A stretch of DNA of 39,536 nt, taken from positions 274,720 through 314,255 of the forward strand of contig NW_003149770.1 of assembly GCF_000003605.2 (NCBI RefSeq), written 5' to 3'. Origin of the DNA: Saccoglossus kowalevskii (Eukaryota; Hemichordata; Enteropneusta; Harrimaniidae). A program made the position numbers and the translations under genes. Below are positions 33,409-39,536 of this stretch, piece by piece (the first letter of the stretch is position 1; each line of letters opens with the position of its first letter). The notes beneath the pieces were generated by a model. The model made no database searches, was not told the DNA's origin, and saw only the letters and a list, made by a program, of their open reading frames with translations.

Positions 33409-34096
33409 TGAGGTTATTATAAAGATACCAAAAATTATGCACGAAAACAGTACAGCGGAAGTATCGACCAACATGGCGGCATACTGTCTGAGTGCATACT
33501 TTTGCGGTATCCTCGTAATAACCTTATTACTATACATCTTTTCGTCCCAATGATACATCATGGGAATGCCGAAATCCAAAAAGTTTATAATAGAATGAGT
33601 GAACTTCTTTGTGTGGAGTCCAGTCAAATCCTGTTGGCACCCTTGTTTTTAGCTCCGCTGTCGACTTTGTCTAGCGGAGCTTATCATATGAGTGATTGTC
33701 CTCCGTCATCCGTCGTCGTCCGTGTCAATGTTTTACTTTTTTGACTTCTTCTTGAAAACTACATGCCTGAATGCTTTGATACTTGGTGTATATGTACCTT
33801 GGGTGGACCTCTCTCAGATTTGTTCATTTTGTAATGATATTTTCAATTCTCTAATTTTGGTGAATATTTTTGTCATTTTTGGTAGAAAGTGATATTTTCG
33901 GCTTCTTGTTAAAAACTGTAAGTCCGATTGCTTTGATACTATACATATTGTTCATTTTCTAATGATGTCTTCAGTTCTTTAATTGAAATGTGCATTGCTA
34001 ACAGCGGAGCTATCTCAGCCGATAGGCTGCTTGTTATTATTAGAGGACGCTTACTCGCGAAATCATTCCATTTATGGAATTCGCAAAATTACTAAT
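33409..34096 (+). repeat. Interspersed repeat family A, copy 3, interrupted
   Basis: The left part 33409-33650 and the right part 34036-34096 together follow copies 1 and 2. An inverted repeat GGTTATTATAAAGATACC (33412-33429) / GGTATCCTCGTAATAACC (33506-33523) encloses the GACAGTAC block (written AACAGTAC here). The right part resumes at ATTATTAGAGGACGCTTAC. The interruption is the family B element, so family A was here first. Confidence 0.85.
33651..34035 (+). mobile_element. Family B hairpin-ended element nested in family A
   Basis: Left end AGCTCCGCTGTCGAC with a second arm AGCGGAGCT at 33673. Right subterminal ACAGCGGAGCT at 34001-34011, hairpin CAGCC-GATA-GGCTG at 34016-34029, and terminus CTTGTT. 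It has one fewer internal unit than the copy at 13389-13924 (TCAATTCTCT at 33843 and TCAGTTCTTT at 33971). Comparison with family A copy 2 shows the empty site TTTT|ATTATTAG and no clear target duplication. Confidence 0.82.
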
Positions 34097-34279
34097 AATT
34101 AAAAAATAATATGCTTTATACATATTTTATACTATGCACTGCTATATATGCAGTCTATTCAAATGCAATAAGCAAAATGTTGCACTGTACTGTAAATGTT
34201 CGTCATCATATGAGCCCTCCCTCTGCATTTGCACAGTTCATCAATCTCCTGACATGTTTTGTTTATTCTTGCCATCTAG

Positions 34280-34402
34280 ATCTGATAACAGTACCTTGCC
34301 TATGGGTAGGTACCAGCCTTGGTTCTGTGCTTGTTATTGTAATTACATTGCCATCATCTTGTGAACAAAGGCCAAGCGAACCAGTTATTGTCTCGCCCAG
34401 TG
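34280..34402 (+). CDS. Tomosyn exon 17 (CLWVGTSLGSVLVI)
   Basis: Completes Asp, then reads LITVPCLWVGTSLGSVLVIV, ITLPSSCEQRPSEPVIVSPS and a split Gly. It matches vertebrate PCLWVGTTLGTVLVI, EQR and PVIVSPSG in the second propeller. Acceptor CCATCTAG, donor GTG|GTAAGT. It ends in phase 1. Confidence 0.97.
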
Positions 34403-34877
34403 GTAAGTAAAATATAGTAGCAACCTCTAATCTCACAAACTGAATTTCGCGAAAGATTCTGTATTCCATGTTTTGGATGACTGTGCTGTAATCTTCCCAT
34501 TATAATCTCATTATTGCACTTTACTGTCTGGGTAACAACTGCACCTAGAGCATTAAACGACAGTAAGAACAAAAGTAATATACTCCAGTGCTTATTGTAA
34601 TAAATATTGAATTTGTGTAGATTTTTTTACTCTAAGTTGTTGTAAATTTTTGTGCTGTTAGTGATTGATATGTTGCAGCTAAAATGAATTGTCGCATCTG
34701 TAGTTACCAAAATTACAGGCACATTACAAAGATTTAAACATTTGGCAATGCCTTGCCACTATAAGCAAAGGTACTGCAAACTATTTAATATGCTTTGTTG
34801 GCTTGATTGAACCTGTAACTATATATCCACTGTATTCACTTCTTATACACTTGTGATGGTAATTTTTTTTTTGTCAG
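34403..34877 (+). other. Intron, no notable content
   Basis: 475 bp, AT-rich. Nothing is seen beyond a strong T-tract before the acceptor. Confidence 0.85.
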
Positions 34878-35006
34878 GTACTGTACTTCGATTGAAGGGT
34901 GCTATATTATGTATGTCTTTCTTGGATTTTACTGGTAATGTGTTACCGCTTCAGAGTGAACCTTGGAGGGAAATGAACCCCAAAGAAACTCCCAAGGAAA
35001 AAACAA
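34878..35006 (+). CDS. Tomosyn exon 18 (TVLRLKGAILCMSFLD)
   Basis: Completes Gly, then reads TVLRLKGAILCMSFLDFTGN, VLPLQSEPWREMNPKETPKE and KT. It matches vertebrate TILRLKGAILRMAFLDTTG and YEPWREHN. Acceptor TTGTCAG, donor ACAA|GTAAGT. It ends one base into a Lys codon. Confidence 0.96.
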
Positions 35007-35278
35007 GTAAGTTTCTTCCTTATTTTAACAGGGTGCTTCACCCCAATTGGATAAGTATTTCTGGAGTTGGTGTAATTTATATAAAAAGTCATTTATTTGT
35101 ATTCATTCTCAGATGGATTATGGAAATAACTTTCAAAGAAAATACAAAATTTCATATTTAGTTAGTGTTTTTAATATGAAAAAAAAAATGAATCAATTTT
35201 GTTGGAAGAGGTGAGCACTGAGAGAAAACATTGCGCAAAATTAAAAAAAATTCACCCATTGTCACTATTGCTTTGTAG

Positions 35279-35376
35279 AACGTGACATACCAGCGAGACC
35301 TAAGATGTCACCATCCTCATCTACAGAAATTGTAGACAGGCAATTTGTGGTGATATGCTCAGAAAAACAAGCTAAG
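35279..35376 (+). CDS. Tomosyn exon 19 (SPSSSTEI, VVICSEKQAK)
   Basis: Completes Lys, then reads RDIPARPKMSPSSSTEIVDR and QFVVICSEKQAK. It matches vertebrate RRPVSVSPSSSQEISENQYAVICSEKQAK. The preceding intron is only 272 bp. Acceptor CTTTGTAG, donor AAG|GTAAGA. It ends in phase 0. Confidence 0.96.
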
Positions 35377-36594
35377 GTAAGACTTTTACCAGCATGCATT
35401 TAAAGATGAATGTGGCTAACTAGTATAACAAACATATATTTAAAATCACAACAAATCCTTTGTTTTGCTGAATGTTTTATCAAATAAATAACAAAAAGCA
35501 AATATAAATGCAGTAGGGTGCGCTGAACAATTTTCCGTTCAAACAATCACGTTGTAATCTACGTTTGTATAGCGTGAAGCTATTTTATATTTAAAAATAG
35601 GCAAAATGTGTCTTTCGAAAACTAGTTTGAGTATACCCCATGTGTTTTCTTAAAAAATTCAAACAGCCAATCACGAAGAATAGTTAAGCAAATTTTCATA
35701 AAATTCTTTTCCCAAAATTGTGTTAGCTGCAACTCCCCAACCCAAAAGAGTGGTAAAATAATAGATTTGCAGTGTGAAAGATAAACATAACAGGAAAGAA
35801 ACCGTGTTTGCGACTTTCTTGTTGTAAACTAAAGAAAAATAACAACACAAACAAAATGTCATTGGCTTTCCATGATAATGAAAAAAGAAAAATAGCCAAA
35901 AACATTTCTGTTTAATATTGTTTTTCGATACCTCATGCTATAGATCAAATCAAATTATGATTTATCATAAACTAAAAATGTTGCATTTGCAGAACACACA
36001 ACATTATTTTTTAGATGAATAATCAATAACTCTAATACGCATGTGCAGTGATTGTTATTGTACGTAGCAAAACAACCAATGCACATGGGTATTATAGAAT
36101 TTTATTTTTTCATCAAACGAAAACTTGGATCTGCTCCACAAGAATTCCATGATAAATTGTTGTTCAATAATTTTATCAACATACAGTATCAAACAGCAAA
36201 TTACATGTTTTCATCATTATTGCATAATTTACAAACTCACCACATCACGTTCCTTAGTCAATCATTTAATAATAATAAATGTTTTTGTGTTTTAATGCAT
36301 ATGTAATTTTTTTTTGGGGGGGGGGGCTGTAAAAGGGGTTTGCCCATTGATCTGTGTATGTAATAAAAAAATATAATCTCTTCCATGCCAAATAAAATAA
36401 TGCATTAATGGGTCCCATGTTACATATACCTATTCATTGCTTGTTAACACACACTACTTGAGTTTTAAGTTGGGTATGTGTAAAACACATTGTAGTTGGT
36501 GTGACAACTTTGAAACCACTTGGTTCTGCTATAATAGCCAGTTTGTAGATTGGTGCCCAATTCAAACTGACAGTTGATATTGTTTTATTACCAG
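35377..36594 (+). other. Intron with poly-T/poly-G junction
   Basis: 1.2 kb, AT-rich. A 9-base T run abuts an 11-base G run at 36307-36326. No exon is recognised. Confidence 0.85.
36307..36326. repeat. Poly-T/poly-G homopolymer junction
   Basis: Nine T followed directly by eleven G. It is prone to slippage and to sequencing error, so its length should be treated with caution. Confidence 0.8.
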
Positions 36595-36703
36595 GTGATC
36601 TCATTGCCATCTCAGACATGTGCCTACAGAGTTAAAGTTACGGAAACTTCATATGCGCTTAAATCTGACGTTATCAGTATGCCGACCAAGTCATCAGGAA
36701 GAG
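36595..36703 (+). CDS. Tomosyn exon 20 (VISLPSQTCAYRVKVTETSY)
   Basis: 36 codons. VISLPSQTCAYRVKVTETSY then ALKSDVISM matches vertebrate VISLPTQNCAYKQNITETSF, VLRGDIVAL. After that the reading PTKSSGRG leaves the family, where SNSICLACF is expected. The donor GAG|GTAAGT is strong, acceptor ATTACCAG. The last eight codons may be a lineage-specific extension, or an internal splice may be used instead. It ends in phase 1. Confidence 0.9.
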
Positions 36704-36844
36704 GTAAGTAATTGTAATCAGTGGAGACATGAAGTATTCTCTATTAATTGGAGCATAACAAATAATCAAAAAAGCACATGGTATGCAAGAAGACCATCTG
36801 TTTCGTCTTATGACATTATTGCTAGCAAATTTCACAATATTTAG

Positions 36845-36874
36845 CCCCCGCCGGATCTGCGATCCGGGCGGGGG
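36845..36874. repeat. GC-rich terminal-type hairpin, family C
   Basis: CCCCCGCCGGATC, then TGC, then GATCCGGGCGGGGG: a near-perfect inverted repeat of about 13 bp arms in AT-rich surroundings. Its position at the border of the CpG-richer block suggests it marks the left end of an inserted element, by analogy with the left hairpin of family B. No matching right end was found. Confidence 0.65.
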
Positions 36875-37739
36875 ATATTAATTTGGGTTGTGTCTGTGCA
36901 ATGTGCGTGCACATTTTCATGTTACCAGCTTTTTCTCGCACATGTGTGATCCAATTAAGTTCAGAGTTGGTACAGAGACAGAAATTGATGGTGCTATGGT
37001 GCACATCAAGTTATTTTTTCGATTCTTCAAAGTTTCACTGTGTTTTTCCTTGATTTTTAACATTTTTCCTTCAAAATCCGACTTTTCCCGAAATTACCTG
37101 AGTTTAATCCGAGTTTTGATGACGCTTACGCAGTTCTCGTCTCGGTGGAAATCAGTCAATTTTGTGAGGATATTGTATCCCGGAATCTTTATTTGCGCAA
37201 CGCTTCTATGGACAAAATTGTGTCTCGTCAATTTCAAAGGTAAGAAACTGTGCTTGTTATGGTATTTATACACTTTGTATTATCGTTTGTGTCTCCGGTT
37301 TGGTGATCGTGAGAAACTATTGCTAACCTGGTGAGAGTTTCGCCAGAAAAACTGCCTTTTTATTATGGTTGTAGGAACTGATTATGTATTGTGTAAATTG
37401 AAAGTTTACCTCGTGACTTAAGAGGTTTGCAGTGCTCTCACCGGGATTCAAACGTCGTGGTGGTGTCGGCGCAATGCTGCTCTGAGACGCTTGCCAGACT
37501 CTGCCTCGCTCAAAATCATTATCGCCATGCTTGATTTCCGCAACATTTACATTTGTTTATGATTTCCACAGCTATTGTTCTATGAGATGCGTCCTCGCTG
37601 TTCATAAACAGCCATAAACAAGTTTAGTTGGGTCGGCATGTACTCATTGAAAGTGTTGGTTTATTTACGTAATCCACTGATCACGCAATAGACGAAGTTA
37701 AAAATATGTCGCTACTCAGGAGAGCTTGCCCACAACGCT

Positions 37740-38155
37740 AAATGTCCCAATATAAACGTACCGGTACGTTTATTTTTTCCACAGAAAAATTCCATCCGGC
37801 ACATTTCTATTTGGGACGGTACGTTTATTTATTTTTCTAAATCCGATTAAAAAAATCCTGCCTTTTTTTTCCCCATGAGAAACGAAGCCAAAAGATCGCA
37901 CTAAAACATCGGTAAATCTGGTCTTTCGTGTTGCTTTCACCATGAGGTCTAAATGTCCCAATATAAACGTACCGGTACGTTTATTTTTTCCACAGAAAAA
38001 TTCCATCCGGCACATTTTTATTTGGGACGGTACGTTTATTTATTTTTCTAAATCCGATTAAAAAAATCCTGCCTTTTTCCCCCATGAGAAACGAAGCCAA
38101 AAGATCGCACTAAAACATCGGTAAATCTGGTCTTTCGTGTTGCTTTCACCATGAG
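37740..38155. repeat. 211-bp tandem duplication with palindromes
   Basis: 37740-37950 and 37951-38155 are nearly identical. They differ mainly in a T/C run length, one base in CACATTTcTATT and GAGGTCT / GAGATCG at the ends. Each starts AAATGTCCCAATAT and carries the perfect 18-bp palindrome AAACGTACCGGTACGTTT, followed later by GGGACGGTACGTTTATTT. The near identity means the duplication is recent. Confidence 0.95.
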
Positions 38156-38222
38156 ATCGCTGAACTGTCATATTTAAATGCTTTATGGTAATTTGAGCAC
38201 ATGGGCACCATCCAGCATTTTG

Positions 38223-38300
38223 ATTGGTTGATTAGCGACTTGACCTATCTGGTCATTATAAACACGCGTCGTGGGCATGGATAACATGGCGGATATTGTC
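38223..38300 (+). promoter_or_regulatory. Promoter-like cluster: inverted CCAAT box, TATAAA, ATGGCGG
   Basis: GATTGGTTGATT (inverted CCAAT) at 38222-38233, TATAAA at 38257-38262, then CGCG-containing sequence and AACATGGCGG with ATG at 38286. The reading from that ATG is only 11 codons. Spacing fits a pol II core promoter, and it lies in the CpG-richer block. It could be a promoter belonging to an inserted element or an internal tomosyn promoter, or chance. Confidence 0.3.
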
Positions 38301-39400
38301 TCATCGAGCGTTAACATGTAACCGAAAACATTTGCTTACGATAAAACTAAGTTGAATTTTACTTGCATTTCATAACAATTCAACGAATTTATTTTTTGTA
38401 CGTTAATATAATCACTACTGAGTACTAATCAACAATTACAACACTTCGAAAACAAGTAAGCTACCGTACCGTGCTACCAACAAAAAAATAATGCATAATG
38501 AATATAGTGAATATTTGTTGTTGTCATGTGAACAGTTTTTTTGATTGACTGTAATTTTCCAACATTCCATGACGTCTATTGTAGCACCAAATTAGGGCTT
38601 TTCACTCCTCCTTGACGCCTATTTAAACGATTAGACGGGATCTTGTCGCCAGCCACGAATGTCACACTAGACAAACTTGATCGATACTGCCGACTATTCC
38701 ATGCATTTTTTTATCGACGCACGACGACACGCAAATCGAGAAAAGTATTGTCCTTGCAACAATTTTGCGCAATACGTCACCACTATACAGTGACTGATTT
38801 TAATTTTTATTCAACATTAAAACAAACTACAGTGAGTTGTTCTATGGTCGTATAAAAATAAAATGAACTACATTAAGATACAGTAAAGTTAACCAACTAA
38901 ACAGAATGCTAAATAAAGCTAAATAATATTACAAACACATATAGAATCACAATAAACTTGTACGATACAGTACAATACAATACTCTAACTACTATTGCTA
39001 AGGAGTGGAAAATCACATTCACATTAGAGTCATAACTATGGAAAGAATATTTTTATATTTGGTGGAGCTGCTCATATATCATGAGCATACATTTTTGTAT
39101 GTACTGTGCAGTTTCCCAGCCAGTCAGACTACTTCGCTACTTCGCTACTTCATTACATCTTGCAGCCTTTCAAACAGTATATTGCTAGAAATGCATCAAT
39201 TGTTGTCCATGTATATTCCTAATTGCTCAGTGAAAACTTGCAATTTCTTTCTGGCTGGTATAAATATATTAAGTAATATATTTTCGTACTGAAAAGACAG
39301 TACAAAAATATCTTTTTTAATTAAATTTAACAGCTAATGGGAGCATATATGCTACAATCTCTGCTTACTTTTGACTAAAATGTTTTTTTGTTTTTTTCAG

Positions 39401-39536
39401 GTGCAGAGCCAGATTTTTTTCTCGGAAAAGCAAAGCCACTGAAACTGCATATACAATTGTATTACAAAAGCATACTATTCGCTGCATGTCTGACCAATTG
39501 TATAAAGTTTTGCAGGTCGTCTTTTTTTTTTTTTGA
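39401..39536 (+). CDS. Weak candidate for the next tomosyn exon (open to window end)
   Basis: A strong acceptor (long T-tract then TTTCAG at 39400) precedes a frame that, joined in phase 1 to 36703, gives GAEPDFFLGKAKPLKLHIQL and YYKSILFAACLTNCIKFC, and stays open to the window end. The part SILFAACLTNCIKF loosely recalls the family's SICLACFCANGHIMTF, which is what should come next, but the match needs gaps and the front part has no counterpart. A possible donor is GCAG|GTCGTC at 39515. Treat it as unproven. Confidence 0.3.

Larger units (their letters stand above)
33277..34279 (+). other. Intron carrying a nested repeat insertion
   Basis: 1.0 kb, most of it occupied by family A copy 3 (33409-34096), which is itself split by a family B element (33651-34035). 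The Asp codon is restored across the junction. Confidence 0.88.
36704..39400 (+). other. Intron with CpG-richer insertion
   Basis: 2.7 kb. From 36843 to about 38700 the sequence is visibly richer in CG dinucleotides than the rest of the window. It contains a GC-rich hairpin (36845-36874), a 211-bp tandem duplication (37740-38155) and a CCAAT/TATA-like cluster (38223-38262). After about 38700 it returns to AT-rich sequence. The longest open stretch, 36888-37334, has no recognisable protein similarity. Confidence 0.75.
11037..39536 (+). other. Tomosyn (STXBP5/STXBP5L-like) gene, partial: internal exons
   Basis: The locus encodes a tomosyn, an Lgl-family double beta-propeller protein. Tomosyn binds syntaxin and SNAP-25 through a C-terminal R-SNARE and restrains vesicle fusion. 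Twenty exons splice in frame from 11037 to 36703, roughly 870 codons with the longer linker cassette, against about 1,100-1,150 residues in complete vertebrate tomosyns. The diagnostic order is GALVS / LHLWNLRQK, WLYIGTERGNIHIVN, LLIGFESG, IIFSGGLSY, LCETPWP, ALYSVG, GYSKKEWP, EIIITGHADGS, DPYAIQII, RSRSSS, CLWVGTSLGSVLVI, VIVSPSGTVLRLKGAIL and ICSEKQAKVISLPSQ. Lgl proper lacks several of these, so tomosyn is preferred over LLGL. The N-terminal and R-SNARE exons are outside the window. Whether the vertebrate STXBP5 or STXBP5L name applies cannot be decided; an invertebrate would usually have a single gene. Confidence 0.95.

Noticed and set aside
11037-36703. Assignment to Lgl (LLGL1/2) instead of tomosyn
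   Set aside because: The shared LLGL region is present, but the GALVS..LHLWNLRQK, GYSKKEWP, RSRSSS and ICSEKQAKVISLP blocks are tomosyn-specific.
36888-37334. 148-codon frame, the longest single open stretch
   Set aside because: It has no recognisable domain and a composition rich in Phe/Leu/Cys typical of chance frames. It lies in the inserted CpG-richer block, and its start has no supporting signal.
37770-38015. 81-codon minus-strand frame with repeated RNVPDGIF-like ends
   Set aside because: It is produced by the 211-bp tandem duplication.

Overview
This is animal nuclear DNA: AT-rich, with small coding blocks separated by long introns, GT-AG splice sites and many interspersed and tandem repeats. 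There is no prokaryotic operon structure. One gene can be recognised, on the + strand: a tomosyn (syntaxin-binding protein 5 / STXBP5L family, related to Lgl). About 20 exons encode most of the double WD40 beta-propeller. Every exon was placed by similarity to the tomosyn family as I remember it, and checked by requiring the codon phase to carry across each junction. All phases from 11037 to 36703 agree. The exons for the extreme N-terminus (before the third exon or so) and for the C-terminal R-SNARE are not in the window. The species cannot be named from this sequence. Intron sizes, the abundant TACATGTA-type words and the repeat families suggest a marine invertebrate (mollusc, hemichordate, brachiopod or lancelet-like). 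That is inference only.

Layout: 1-11036 is non-coding (upstream intron, possibly 5' flank) with interspersed repeats and an 86-bp tandem array. 11037-28599 carries exons for the first propeller, the LLGL region and the start of the second propeller. 28600-33159 is the hypervariable linker. It holds two candidate alternative cassettes (29104-29254 and 31706-31754), each entered in phase 0 and left in phase 1, so exactly one of them can join 28599 to 33160 in frame. 33160-36703 carries the conserved Arg/Ser-rich phosphorylation-type motif and the second-propeller exons. 36704-39400 is an intron filled by a CpG-richer insertion with a GC-rich hairpin, a 211-bp tandem duplication and a promoter-like cluster. 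39401 to the end is a weak candidate for the next exon.

Tomosyn is a cytosolic SNARE regulator. It binds syntaxin/SNAP-25 through its C-terminal R-SNARE and limits vesicle priming and exocytosis, while its beta-propellers act as a scaffold. The hypervariable linker is a known site of alternative splicing in the family. Finding a phase-locked alternative cassette here is the most interesting gene-level observation. Among the repeats, the clearest structure is a nested insertion at 33409-34096: a hairpin-ended element carrying internal repeats has landed inside another repeat family, and a sister copy shows the empty site.
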